The position numbers and the translations under genes were made by a program. From contig NZ_JALKBZ010000020.1 in assembly GCF_023227765.1 (NCBI RefSeq), forward strand, positions 1-45,609: 45,609 bases of DNA, written 5' to 3'. Origin of the DNA: Fuchsiella alkaliacetigena (lineage in GTDB: Bacteria; Bacillota; Halanaerobiia; Halobacteroidales; Acetohalobiaceae). Shown here in pieces: positions 1 to 7,813 of the stretch. The notes beneath the pieces are model-generated. The model saw only the letters and a list, made by a program, of their open reading frames with translations, was not told the DNA's origin and did not search any database. Within the stretch, counting starts at the first letter, position 1, and each line of letters opens with the position of its first letter.

Positions 1-7
1 TTTCGGC

Positions 8-30
8 GAGGCACAAAAGGCCTCTTTCTT
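8..30 (+). terminator. Possible hairpin with T-rich tail at window edge
   Basis: GAGGC and GCCTC pair around a 7-nt loop, followed on the plus strand by TTTCTTT. It could be a weak terminator for plus-strand transcription, or part of the leader structure of the minus-strand transcript starting just upstream. The stem is only 5 bp and the context is cut off, so this is tentative. Confidence 0.25.
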
Positions 31-46
31 TCAGGCGACATTTAAC

Positions 47-75
47 AGTCTAACATATAATCTAAACCTTGTCAA
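47..75 (-). promoter_or_regulatory. Sigma-A-type promoter P2 (TTGACA-17-TAGACT)
   Basis: On the minus strand a perfect -35 TTGACA (75-70) is followed after 17 bp by TAGACT (52-47), a 4/6 match to the -10 consensus. It lies 84 bp downstream of a second promoter in the same direction. No gene starts inside the window after it, so it drives something beyond the left edge. Tandem TTGACA promoters after lysS resemble rRNA operon promoters; that identity is inference. Confidence 0.5.
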
Positions 76-130
76 GAAAAAAATCTTTTTATTTATAAAT
101 CAATCTTCTTCCCTTTAAATGGTAATAGTT

Positions 131-159
131 ATTTTAACACATTTATAATAACTTGTCAA
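131..159 (-). promoter_or_regulatory. Sigma-A-type promoter P1 (TTGACA-17-TAAAAT)
   Basis: On the minus strand TTGACA (159-154) is followed by a 17-bp spacer and TAAAAT (136-131). It begins 27 bp after the stop codon of the methyltransferase gene and points out of the window. With P2 it forms a tandem pair, the arrangement typical of stable-RNA operons in Firmicutes. Confidence 0.65.
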
Positions 160-185
160 GAAATATAGCCAATCCAAATTAACTA

Positions 186-794
186 CTACCTCTGACAAAC
201 AGCTACCATTAAATAATACTTTTGATCCTTTTTAGCAACTTCGATTCTATCATTGATTTGATAATGCATTTCTACTTTTGAAAAAGGAGTTAGTAATTGT
301 CGAAACTCTTCCTCGCGATACTGACGATAATGATAAGGATTAGCACAAGGCTCTTTTCTACCATTACCAAAAGGAGTAGAAATTATCAATCTCCCCTCCT
401 CCTTTAACAGTCTAATTAAGTTATCAATAAAAGCATAATCATCTTTTATATGTTCTATTGTTTCTAAGCTAACTATGGTATCAAACCTGCCAATCTCATC
501 AACTAAGCTTTTATCCTTAGCATCACCTACTTTAAAAGTAATCCAGGGATGCAAATAATGCTGGCGAGCATAATCTATTACTTCAGCCTCTACATCGACC
601 CCTACTATCTCTTTAATTCCTTCCCCTAAAGCTAATAACATCTCTGTCCCATAGCCAACTCCACAAGCAATATCCAAAACTCTACCTTGGCAGTACTGGC
701 TAGCAAATCTATATCTAGCTTGATGTTCAATCAATAATCCATTTTCAGGATTCATTTTTTTAGGAATTACTCTTTCTTCAGTTAATTCCAACAT
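186..794 (-). CDS. Class I SAM-dependent methyltransferase
   Basis: Predicted cytoplasmic methyltransferase of 202 aa with a Rossmann-type SAM-binding fold. Motif I (LDIACGVGYGTEM, residues 40-52) holds the glycine-rich loop, the acidic post-I residue is D67 in VGVDVEAE, and the motif II region (FDTIVSLETIEHI) is at about 104-116. This is the Methyltransf_11/25-like pattern shared by many small-molecule and quinone methyltransferases, and nothing in the sequence fixes the substrate. An AGGTGATG ribosome-binding site lies 7 nt before the ATG, and only 13 nt separate it from the stop of the csoR-like gene, so the two are probably cotranscribed. Confident of the fold, not of the function. Confidence 0.8.
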   Translation of the reverse strand: MLELTEERVIPKKMNPENGLLIEHQARYRFASQYCQGRVLDIACGVGYGTEMLLALGEGIKEIVGVDVEAEVIDYARQHYLHPWITFKVGDAKDKSLVDEIGRFDTIVSLETIEHIKDDYAFIDNLIRLLKEEGRLIISTPFGNGRKEPCANPYHYRQYREEEFRQLLTPFSKVEMHYQINDRIEVAKKDQKYYLMVAVCQR

Positions 795-807
795 ATTTTA
801 TCATCAC

Positions 808-1080
808 CTACTTATTAAACTTAGCCATTATCTCTAAAGTTTCTTTAATAGTATCCTCTACACTATTATCCTCTTCAATAGAAGAAATAATACATTCATA
901 AGCATGGTTTTCGATAATTGCTAAACCAATCTTATTTATTGAAGACTTAATAGCCGATATTTGAACCAGAATATCTAAACATTCTTTTTCTTCCTCAATC
1001 ATCTTTTCAATTCCGCCGATATGACCCTTTAAAGTCTTCAGCCTGTTAAGCAAATCTTTTTTCATCTTTTCCTCTTTCAT
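808..1080 (-). CDS. csoR: CsoR/RcnR-family metal-sensing repressor
   Basis: All-helical DNA-binding repressor of the CsoR/RcnR (DUF156) family, whose members bind Cu(I), Ni(II), sulfide or formaldehyde and leave DNA when loaded. The chosen start gives 90 aa, and C34, H59 and C63 reproduce the Cys-His-Cys spacing of copper-sensing CsoR. The open frame extends 12 nt upstream to a GTG, but that GTG lies inside the Shine-Dalgarno sequence AAGGTGATC, so the ATG at 1080 is the likely start. No copper exporter or chaperone is adjacent; the next gene is a methyltransferase. A 15-bp inverted repeat just upstream (1112-1147) could be its operator. The inducer is not certain. Confidence 0.85.
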   Translation of the reverse strand: MKEEKMKKDLLNRLKTLKGHIGGIEKMIEEEKECLDILVQISAIKSSINKIGLAIIENHAYECIISSIEEDNSVEDTIKETLEIMAKFNK

Positions 1081-1111
1081 CAAACTGATCACCTTCTAAT
1101 TTAAAGTTATA

Positions 1112-1147
1112 TATTTAGACCATAGGCTTCAACCCATGATCTAAATA
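1112..1147 (-). terminator. 15-bp inverted repeat between lysS and csoR: terminator or CsoR operator
   Basis: A long inverted repeat with a 6-nt centre lies between the lysS stop and csoR. Two pairs that are mismatches on the plus strand become G-U pairs on the minus strand, so the hairpin fits minus-strand RNA and could terminate lysS, although the following tract (ATATATAAC) is not a good U-run. The centre (GGG, six bases, CC) also resembles CsoR-family operators, and a weak -35 TTGAAG lies within it. Confidence 0.55.
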
Positions 1148-1158
1148 CATTTTTCTAA

Positions 1159-2637
1159 CTATTTTTCAGGCCTCATATGTGGAAATAAAATCACATCTCT
1201 GATAGAACTAGAATCAGTCAGCAACATAATTAATCTATCAATTCCTATTCCTAATCCTCCGGCCGGAGGCATACCATACTCTAAGGCTCTAATAAAGTCC
1301 TCATCCATCATATGCGCTTCATCATCACCAGCTTCCCGCTGCTGCATCTGCTTTTCAAATCTCTCTTTTTGATCTAATGGATCATTGAGCTCAGAAAAAG
1401 CATTAGCAATTTCATTTCCAGCTATAAACAGTTCAAAACGCTCTGTAAAATCCTCATCATCTTCTTTACGTTTAGCTAAAGGAGAAACCGCTAATGGATA
1501 ATCAATAATAAAAGTAGGCTCAATTAACTTCTCCTCCACAAACGCTTCAAAAAAGCTATTAATAATTTTACCTACAGAATCCTCTTCTTCAAGCTCTAAC
1601 TTATATTCAGCAGCTAACTCTTTAGCCGCAGCCAAATCATCAACTTCACTAAAGTCTACTCCTACCTCTTCTTCAATAGCTTCCAACATAGTCATTCGCT
1701 TCCAGGAAGGAGATAAATCAATCTTTTCTCCTTGATATTCAATCTCCAAATTTCCTAAAACTTCTTCAGCAATCTGGACAATAATATTTTCAGTAATCTC
1801 AATCATGTCTTCATAGTCAGCATAGGCCTGATAAAGCTCTAGCGAAGTAAACTCGGGATTATGTTTAGTAGAAATGCCTTCATTTCTAAGGTTCTTGCCA
1901 ATTTCAAAAACCTTTTCAAAGCCACCTACAATTAATCTTTTCAAGTATAACTCCGGTGCTATTCGCAAATAAAGCTCCATATCCAAAGCATTATGATGAG
2001 TCACAAAAGGTCTAGCTGCTGCTCCACCAGCAATAGTATGCATTAAAGGAGTTTCTACTTCCAAAAAATCTTCCTCTTCCAAATAACTGCGCATACTATG
2101 AATAATTTTACTTCTAGTAATAAAGGTTTCTTTAACTTCAGGATTGACTATTAAGTCTACATACCTTTGTCTATACCTTAGTTCAACATCAGTTAAGCCG
2201 TGCCATTTTTCAGGTAAAGGACGTAAAGATTTAGCTAATAACCTAAAATCCTCAATCCATAAGGTAATCTCACCTCGCCTAGTCTTAAAAAGAGTCCCTT
2301 CTACTCCAATATGATCTCCAATATCCAAAGAAGCAAAAAGTTCATAAAGCTCTACTCCTAAATCATCCTCTTTAGCATATAACTGAATTTCAGCTGACAT
2401 ATCTGCTAAGTCAGCAAAACTAGCCTTACCATGGCTTCTGACAGCCATTAACCTTCCAGCTAAGCTAATAGTTGTATCTTCATCGAAGTCAGCAAAGTTA
2501 TTTAAAATTTCTTGAACTTGGTGACTTCTCTCGTACTTTTCACTATAAGCTGGAATCCCTTTTTCTTTGAGCTCCTTCAACTTCTTTCTTCTCTCTTTTC
2601 TCAACTCATTCAGTTCATTCAATTCTTCTTCAGACAT
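1159..2637 (-). CDS. lysS: Lysyl-tRNA synthetase, class II
   Basis: Charges tRNA-Lys with lysine using ATP in the cytoplasm. The 492-aa length is normal for bacterial LysRS. The N-terminal OB-fold anticodon-binding domain includes [17 protein letters not shown]. The class II core follows, with motif 2 ([20 protein letters not shown]) in the middle and motif 3 ([13 protein letters not shown]) near residue 465, and the protein ends in the usual FPHMRPEK. It lies 31 bp downstream of greA, so both are probably read from the promoter at 3208-3236. The GGGGG-type Shine-Dalgarno sequence and ATG start are unambiguous. No T-box leader is visible. Confidence 0.98.
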   Translation of the reverse strand: MSEEELNELNELRKERRKKLKELKEKGIPAYSEKYERSHQVQEILNNFADFDEDTTISLAGRLMAVRSHGKASFADLADMSAEIQLYAKEDDLGVELYELFASLDIGDHIGVEGTLFKTRRGEITLWIEDFRLLAKSLRPLPEKWHGLTDVELRYRQRYVDLIVNPEVKETFITRSKIIHSMRSYLEEEDFLEVETPLMHTIAGGAAARPFVTHHNALDMELYLRIAPELYLKRLIVGGFEKVFEIGKNLRNEGISTKHNPEFTSLELYQAYADYEDMIEITENIIVQIAEEVLGNLEIEYQGEKIDLSPSWKRMTMLEAIEEEVGVDFSEVDDLAAAKELAAEYKLELEEEDSVGKIINSFFEAFVEEKLIEPTFIIDYPLAVSPLAKRKEDDEDFTERFELFIAGNEIANAFSELNDPLDQKERFEKQMQQREAGDDEAHMMDEDFIRALEYGMPPAGGLGIGIDRLIMLLTDSSSIRDVILFPHMRPEK

Positions 2638-2668
2638 TAATTATTAACCCCCAATTTAAACTGCTTAT

Positions 2669-3142
2669 TTACTTTTTAATACCTAGAATTTTATATTTAA
2701 TTTTACCTACTGGAGCTTCTACTTCTACCACTTCTCCTACTTTATGACCAATTAAGGCTTTCCCTACTGGAGAAGCATTTGAAATTTTACTATTTAACGG
2801 ATCAGCTTCAGTAGTACCTACTAATTTATAAGTGTTTTCCTCTTCAGTTTCTAAATCCTTAATAGTAACTATAGTCCCTATATTAACTTCTGTGGTTTTA
2901 ACTTCATCTTCGTTAATTACTTCAGCATTTTTTAACATTCTCTCAATTTCTTTAATTCTACCTTCTACAAAGGCCTGTTCATTTTTAGCATCATCATATT
3001 CTGAATTTTCACTAATATCTCCAAATTCTAAAGCCTGCTTAATCCGCTTAGCCACTTCTTTACGTTTATTACTCCTTAGATATTCTAACTCTTCTTCTAA
3101 ATTTTTTAGTCCTTCTTTAGTCAAAATAACTTTTTCACTCAT
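2669..3142 (-). CDS. greA: Transcription elongation factor GreA
   Basis: Binds in the RNA polymerase secondary channel and stimulates cleavage of backtracked transcripts. The 157-aa length is canonical. The N-terminal antiparallel coiled coil (about 1-75) carries the acidic tip [13 protein letters not shown] with the catalytic Asp/Glu pair, and the C-terminal FKBP-like domain contains [20 protein letters not shown]. The ATG is preceded by AAGGGG. It is the first gene after a consensus promoter and precedes lysS; greA-lysS adjacency is common in Firmicutes. Confidence 0.97.
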   Translation of the reverse strand: MSEKVILTKEGLKNLEEELEYLRSNKRKEVAKRIKQALEFGDISENSEYDDAKNEQAFVEGRIKEIERMLKNAEVINEDEVKTTEVNIGTIVTIKDLETEEENTYKLVGTTEADPLNSKISNASPVGKALIGHKVGEVVEVEAPVGKIKYKILGIKK

Positions 3143-3207
3143 AAAAACTAACCCCTTCTTATTAAATTTAATTTGATTTACCTAACTTAAACAAAGATTC
3201 CCATTTA

Positions 3208-3236
3208 ATTATGACAAAAATATAAAATAGTGTCAA
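3208..3236 (-). promoter_or_regulatory. Promoter of greA-lysS (TTGACA-17-CATAAT)
   Basis: On the minus strand TTGACA (3236-3231), a 17-bp spacer and CATAAT (3213-3208) give a near-perfect sigma-A promoter with an expected start about 60 nt before greA. The -35 hexamer lies entirely inside the left arm of the 36-bp palindrome at 3224-3259. Confidence 0.8.
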
Positions 3237-3259
3237 GAAATATTTCTTGACACTATTTT
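3224..3259 (-). terminator. 36-bp perfect palindrome; terminator of the reductase operon
   Basis: The two 18-base arms are exact reverse complements with no loop base. On the minus strand it lies 46 bp after the reductase stop and is followed by an ATATTTTTG tract, so it can act as an intrinsic terminator. It also contains TTGACA on both strands; the minus-strand copy is the -35 element of the greA promoter. Confidence 0.75.
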
Positions 3260-3305
3260 TATATTAACTATTAGTAATCAATTATAAGCTAATGTTTTAT
3301 CTTTG

Positions 3306-4382
3306 TCAAGTTAGTAAAGCAGCCTCTTTTACTTGCTTAAAGTCTTCTTCCTTAACCGGTCGCTTTAAATTACGAAGTCCAGCTAAACTAAAGCCGTGCT
3401 TTTCTCCTAATCTTTTAATCTCTTGTATTTTCCGCAAAGAGATATCTCTACCCAAAGTATAATTTTCATACTTATTTTCTAAAGCCAAAATCATAGTTTC
3501 AGCCATACAAGCATAGACACTCCCAGGTGGCAAACCAAAATCAAAGTTAAGCTTTACCGGGCCCGGCGGAGCTACTAAACCACCTTCAATAACTAGCACA
3601 TCTTCTCGAACTTCACTTACCTGCTGTGCTACATCCCTCGGTCTAGCTATATCACAGACTATAGCGCCTGGCTTTAAATATTGAGCTTGAACTAAAGCAT
3701 CTACAGAGCTGGAAACAGTAATTACAATATCCGCTTGGGGAAGCAAGCTATTAATATCTGTAGAATAGCCCAATTCTGTACTACTAAAGATGTTTTCTGT
3801 TAAGTAATTAATTAATCTTTTTAACTTAACTTCATTTCTAGCCGCTAAAGTTAAACTTTCCACTTCGGAAGCTAATAGTTTACTACAGGCCTTACCAATC
3901 GAACCGGTAGCTCCAATTATCGCTAAGTTGCTTTCACTCAATTTTAAGTCCAATTTTTGAGCAGCTAATTTAACAGCTTCTAAAGCAGTAGCTACAGTAT
4001 AGCTATTACCGGTAGTTACTGGCACTTCTAACTGCTTAGCTACTTCAACTCCTGCTTGACCTACAATAGAGGTATAAGCTCCTAAGCCTATAATTTCTGC
4101 CCCTAAATCTATTGCTTTTTTAGCAGCACTTACTATTTGTTTTAAAACTTTATCTTGAGGCAAAGTCAGTATCTGCTTTGAAGTTAGAGTACAAGCTACA
4201 AAGTAACCTTCAGCTTCAACTCCTTGTTGAGATCTTAATCCTGTTAAGCGGGAAAGATTAATTGGGGGTAGATATCTAAGAACTTTCTCCAAAATAACGT
4301 CTGGAATCCAAGAACTAAAAGAAAACTTGCGTGCTAAATCCTGCAAATGCAAAGGATGAACAATAAAGCCAAACTTATGCAA
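3306..4382 (-). CDS. Acyl-ACP reductase-like / predicted amino-acid dehydrogenase (COG5322 type)
   Basis: NAD(P)-dependent reductase of 358 aa, resembling over its whole length, as I recall that sequence, the cyanobacterial long-chain acyl-ACP reductase. Matching blocks are the N-terminus FGFIVHP, the TTGNSYT loop (133-139), the Rossmann loop GATGSIG (157-163), LAARN (179-183) and VYACMAETM with C292, equivalent to the cysteine reported to form the acyl-enzyme in cyanobacteria. The C-terminal GRDISLRKIQEI also matches. The start is TTG, 7 nt after GGAGGGG. It lies 48 bp after the quinate-dehydrogenase-like gene, and a 36-bp palindromic terminator follows. The anaerobic setting and lack of an aldehyde deformylating oxygenase argue against alkane synthesis. 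The substrate is unknown. Confidence 0.7.
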   Translation of the reverse strand: MHKFGFIVHPLHLQDLARKFSFSSWIPDVILEKVLRYLPPINLSRLTGLRSQQGVEAEGYFVACTLTSKQILTLPQDKVLKQIVSAAKKAIDLGAEIIGLGAYTSIVGQAGVEVAKQLEVPVTTGNSYTVATALEAVKLAAQKLDLKLSESNLAIIGATGSIGKACSKLLASEVESLTLAARNEVKLKRLINYLTENIFSSTELGYSTDINSLLPQADIVITVSSSVDALVQAQYLKPGAIVCDIARPRDVAQQVSEVREDVLVIEGGLVAPPGPVKLNFDFGLPPGSVYACMAETMILALENKYENYTLGRDISLRKIQEIKRLGEKHGFSLAGLRNLKRPVKEEDFKQVKEAALLT

Positions 4383-4430
4383 AGAAACCCCTCCTATAAC
4401 ATATAATTACTCTATAAATAGCCTCTATCT

Positions 4431-5336
4431 TTACTCTAAAGCTTCAACTCTAGGCTGAAAATCTAGTTTATCAAATATCTTTAAGTAATCCTTAGTTCTA
4501 ATTTCAGCTAAAGACTTATCCAGTATAGCAACTAACAAGGCTTCTAAAAGATTAGTTCCAAAAGATCTGCCTCTAAACTCAGGAGTAGTAGTTACTAAAG
4601 TACTAACCCCTCTTTCCTTTAATAACTTCACTTCAGCAGAGGTTATAGTATTAGTAATCACCGTTTTATCCGTTAAATCCAGAGGTAAATACTTTTTAAT
4701 TAAATGAAAGTCCCCCGCGATCACATCAGCCCATTGATAATAGCTTGCAAACTTCTTATTTCCTGTAGTTTCTTGTTCAGCTCCAGTAGGATAAATAGTC
4801 TTAATAGGTAAAAGCTTCACTAGAGGAGCTAATAACCTAATCAGTACTTCCATTTTTGCTGCTGACTTAATTGGTAAAGGCAAAGCAAAAGCAAAGATTA
4901 AGTCACCATAGCAAAGATTACAGTCCAACTCTTCGAAGGCATTAGCCATCCCTAATCTATCAGCAGCACTAGTTAATAGTACATTTTTCCCTTTTAGATT
5001 TAACTGATAGTCCTTTTCTAAACTCTTAATAACTCTTTTTTCTAAAGAAATTTTCAAACCACTACCATCAACTACGGGAGTTTCTTCAACATCACTAATT
5101 AGCTTAGCTGCTTCTCTTAATTTATACTTTTTAACTTGAGAACGAATATAAAGATCTATCCCCCCTAATCCTAGAGCAGCTACTTCTCCATCCAGTTCCA
5201 TTAACATCTTTTTAGCTTTTTTCAAGCTACCATCGGTTCCAAGTCGCTCTAAACTAAACTTCTCTCCTAATACTTCAAGCTCTACTGAATAATCTCTAGT
5301 AGATGAACCTAAGCTGACGCTTACTACTCTCTTCAT
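4431..5336 (-). CDS. Quinate 5-dehydrogenase-like protein of unknown function
   Basis: Protein of 301 aa from a Firmicute family usually labelled quinate 5-dehydrogenase without biochemical proof that I know of. Recognisable blocks are an N-terminal VVSVSLGSSTRD, then RLGTDGSLKKA and VAALGLGGIDLYI, a central LTSAADRLGMANAFEEL that could hold a nucleotide, and TIYPTGAEQE and TTTPEFRGRSFGTN towards the C-terminus. No signal peptide is present. It is the first gene of a pair with the acyl-ACP-reductase-like gene, so they probably act on the same or linked metabolites. The GGAG-preceded ATG is a good start. A terminator after dusB isolates the pair from the genes upstream. Confidence 0.55.
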   Translation of the reverse strand: MKRVVSVSLGSSTRDYSVELEVLGEKFSLERLGTDGSLKKAKKMLMELDGEVAALGLGGIDLYIRSQVKKYKLREAAKLISDVEETPVVDGSGLKISLEKRVIKSLEKDYQLNLKGKNVLLTSAADRLGMANAFEELDCNLCYGDLIFAFALPLPIKSAAKMEVLIRLLAPLVKLLPIKTIYPTGAEQETTGNKKFASYYQWADVIAGDFHLIKKYLPLDLTDKTVITNTITSAEVKLLKERGVSTLVTTTPEFRGRSFGTNLLEALLVAILDKSLAEIRTKDYLKIFDKLDFQPRVEALE

Positions 5337-5451
5337 TTTTTCAACTCCTGCTCTTTCTTCGCTCTTAATATGTGTAATTAATAGAAATTTAATACCAGTT
5401 TAATCATAAACAGCAATAAGTTCATCAAGTTATAGTTCCCTTAATAAAGAA

Positions 5452-5484
5452 TAAGCCTAATACAGATTATCTGCATTAGGCTTA
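5452..5484 (-). terminator. Intrinsic terminator of the birA-bioY-coaX-dusB operon
   Basis: Stem of 15 bp with a 3-nt loop, 14 bp after the dusB stop. The only irregular pair is G-U on the minus strand (A-C on the plus strand), which shows the structure acts in minus-strand RNA. TTCTTTATT follows. Confidence 0.8.
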
Positions 5485-5498
5485 AGCAATTACTTTTC

Positions 5499-6467
5499 TC
5501 ATTTTTTCAGTTTTTCAGCATATTCGAATAATATTCTTTCCATCTCTTTTTGACTTTGAGCATTATTCGCCTGCCTTTTAACTTCAGTACAGTTAGGTAA
5601 CCCTTTAACATACCAGGCTATATGCTTTCTCATTTGTCGAACTCCTACGTCTTCGCCTTTATATTTCACTATAGACCGCAGATGTTTAATAAGCATTTTA
5701 AGCTTCTCTTGAGCAGTAGGTGCAGCTAACAACTCATCCTCTACTAAGTAATGAATAACTCTCTTGAAAAGCCAAGGGTTTCCTTGAGCACCCCGACCAA
5801 TCATTATTCCATTGCAACCGGTCTCCATTAACATCTGCTTAGCATCTTGAGGCTTAAATATATCTCCATTGCCTATTACTGGAATACTCAACTCCTGACT
5901 AACTTCTTTGATAATACTCCAATCTGCCTCTCCTTTATAAAACTCTTCTCTTGTCCTGCCGTGAACTGCTACCGCCTGCGCTCCCTGCTTTTGAGCAATC
6001 AAAGCAATCTCTACAGCATTGACACTGTCTTCATCCCAACCTTTTCTCATTTTAACTGTAACCGGTCTGCTAGCTGTCTCCACTAAAGCTGATATGATTT
6101 CGGCTACTCGCTGCGGTTCCTTCATTAATGCTGATCCTGCCCCGTTCTTAACTATTTTACGGGCCGGACAGCCCAGATTCAAATCTATAATATCCGGCTG
6201 ATACTCCTCAACTATTTTTACAGCTTCTGCCATTATTTCTGGATCTCTACCAAATAACTGTAAAGAAACAGGTCTCTCTTGAGGATTAATAGTTAACATT
6301 TCTTTAGTTCGCCTACTGCCATAAACCAAGCCTTTAGCACTTACCATCTCCATACAGACCAAAGCACAGCCCATCTCCTTAACTAACTGTCGATAAGGAA
6401 GATCTGTTACTCCAGCCATAGGTGCTAAAATTACTGGGTTATCTAACTTAACGTTACCAATTTCCAT
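5499..6467 (-). CDS. dusB: tRNA-dihydrouridine synthase B
   Basis: FMN-dependent enzyme that reduces specific uridines in the tRNA D-loop to dihydrouridine using NADPH. At 322 aa it has the TIM-barrel signatures: APMAGVTD (15-22) for FMN, QLFGRDP (70-76), the active-site block LNLGCPARKIVKNGAG with catalytic C100, and VKMRKGW and IGRGAQGNPW further on. GGAGGT lies 9 nt before the ATG. It is the last gene of the birA-bioY-coaX-dusB run, 17 bp after coaX. In B. subtilis dusB lies just upstream of lysS; here two reductase genes and greA separate them. Confidence 0.95.
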   Translation of the reverse strand: MEIGNVKLDNPVILAPMAGVTDLPYRQLVKEMGCALVCMEMVSAKGLVYGSRRTKEMLTINPQERPVSLQLFGRDPEIMAEAVKIVEEYQPDIIDLNLGCPARKIVKNGAGSALMKEPQRVAEIISALVETASRPVTVKMRKGWDEDSVNAVEIALIAQKQGAQAVAVHGRTREEFYKGEADWSIIKEVSQELSIPVIGNGDIFKPQDAKQMLMETGCNGIMIGRGAQGNPWLFKRVIHYLVEDELLAAPTAQEKLKMLIKHLRSIVKYKGEDVGVRQMRKHIAWYVKGLPNCTEVKRQANNAQSQKEMERILFEYAEKLKK

Positions 6468-6484
6468 TAATCCATTACCTCCAC

Positions 6485-7249
6485 TTAACTATTTAGTTCC
6501 GCTATCATCTCTAACCCCTCTAAAGTTAATAAAGGATTAACTATATCAATTTCTTCAGAATCATAGCTAATTAACTCAGCTAAACCACCAGTGGCAACTA
6601 CTTGAGCTTCTTGTGCAAGCTCTTCCTTGATTCTACTTACTATCCCATCTACCTGACCTATCGCTCCATAAATTACTCCCGACTGCAAACTATCCACAGT
6701 ATTTTTGCCTACAATACTCTGTGGCTTGCTCATCTCCACCTTAGGCAGCTTAGCAGCATAAGTAGATAAAGCCTCCAAAGAAATATTAATTCCAGGAGCA
6801 ATAATTCCGCCTAAATAGTCACCTTGAGCCGAAACCAAGCAAAAAGTAGTAGCAGTACCAAAGTCGACAATAATCAAAGGCCCTCCATAAAGTTTATGAG
6901 CAGCTACAGCATTTACTATTCTATCGGCTCCTACCTCTTTAGGATTATCCATTTCAATATTAATTCCTGTTTTTAAACCGGGCCCTACAATCATCGGTTC
7001 CACCCCAAAATACTTAACAGCCATCTCCTCCAAAGCATTAACCACTGGTGGTACTACACAAGAAATAATAACTCTATCAATATCTTCAACCTGTAGTTCA
7101 TTATAGTTGAATAGATCAAAAAATAACATCCCGTATTCATCGGCCATCTTCTGCCTTTCAGTAGTTAATCTCCAATCAACTATTAATTCCTGCTCTGCAA
7201 ACACTCCTAATACAGTATTAGTATTACCTACATCGATTGCTAAAATCAT
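6485..7249 (-). CDS. coaX: Type III pantothenate kinase
   Basis: First step of coenzyme A synthesis, phosphorylating pantothenate with ATP; type III enzymes are insensitive to CoA feedback and need a monovalent cation. The 254-aa protein starts with the ASKHA phosphate loop [14 protein letters not shown], and contains [27 protein letters not shown] and a C-terminal ATGGLAEL. It lies 28 bp after bioY and 17 bp before dusB. The pantothenate-synthesis operon panG-B-C-D lies about 600 bp upstream of birA, so vitamin synthesis and its use are neighbours. If the BirA operator upstream is real, CoaX expression is tied to biotin status. Confidence 0.96.
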   Translation of the reverse strand: MILAIDVGNTNTVLGVFAEQELIVDWRLTTERQKMADEYGMLFFDLFNYNELQVEDIDRVIISCVVPPVVNALEEMAVKYFGVEPMIVGPGLKTGINIEMDNPKEVGADRIVNAVAAHKLYGGPLIIVDFGTATTFCLVSAQGDYLGGIIAPGINISLEALSTYAAKLPKVEMSKPQSIVGKNTVDSLQSGVIYGAIGQVDGIVSRIKEELAQEAQVVATGGLAELISYDSEEIDIVNPLLTLEGLEMIAELNS

Positions 7250-7277
7250 TTTCTCTACTCCTTTGAATATTCTATTT

Positions 7278-7802
7278 CTAATAACTTATATTTTTAAGCC
7301 GTAAAGTCAAATAGGAACCCGCAATAATCTTAATAATATCAGGAATTATAAAAGGTAAAACTCCAGATATAATAGCAGCCTTAATTCCCATTCCAGTAAC
7401 AATCATCAAACCAATAACTCCTAAAAGATAAATTAAAGCTAAAGCCAATAACATAGACTTGAAAACTGATTTGAAGTCTAAACTTCTTTTTTCTTCTACT
7501 AGACTACCCGCTAAATAAGCAGCTAAAGGAAATGAAAATAAAAACCCGGCTGTGGGCCCTACTAAATAAGCTATTCCGGCTGTACCACCAGCATAAACCG
7601 GCACCCCTACAGCTCCTAATAACAGATAAAGCACCTGGCTTAAAGCCCCTAACTTAGCTCCTAACAAAGCTCCAGCAGTTAAGGTGAAAAACACCTGTAA
7701 AGTTATTGGAGTAGTTCCTATTGGAATTGCTAATAACGAACCTACTCCTGTTAAGGCTGCAAATAAAGATACTACGACCATTTCTTTGACTGTTAATTTC
7801 AT
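7278..7802 (-). CDS. bioY: BioY biotin transporter (ECF substrate-binding subunit)
   Basis: Integral membrane S-component that binds biotin and works alone or with the shared EcfA-A'-T module, which is not in this window. At 174 aa it is typical in length, with about six hydrophobic segments: about 8-28, 30-50, 55-70, 75-98, 112-132 and 140-165. It carries the family signatures [16 protein letters not shown] and [16 protein letters not shown]. It starts at an ATG after GGGGGTAAG and lies 11 bp after birA. That arrangement supports biotin uptake controlled by the biotin sensor BirA. Confidence 0.95.
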   Translation of the reverse strand: MKLTVKEMVVVSLFAALTGVGSLLAIPIGTTPITLQVFFTLTAGALLGAKLGALSQVLYLLLGAVGVPVYAGGTAGIAYLVGPTAGFLFSFPLAAYLAGSLVEEKRSLDFKSVFKSMLLALALIYLLGVIGLMIVTGMGIKAAIISGVLPFIIPDIIKIIAGSYLTLRLKNISY

Positions 7803-7813
7803 TCTCTTACCCC

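Noticed and set aside
2638-2668. T-box leader for lysS
   Set aside because: The gap from greA is only 31 bp and no T-box sequence is present.
3306-4382. Shikimate dehydrogenase
   Set aside because: The Rossmann loop is similar, but the N-terminus, TTGNSYT loop and C-terminal Cys block fit the acyl-ACP-reductase-like family and not AroE.
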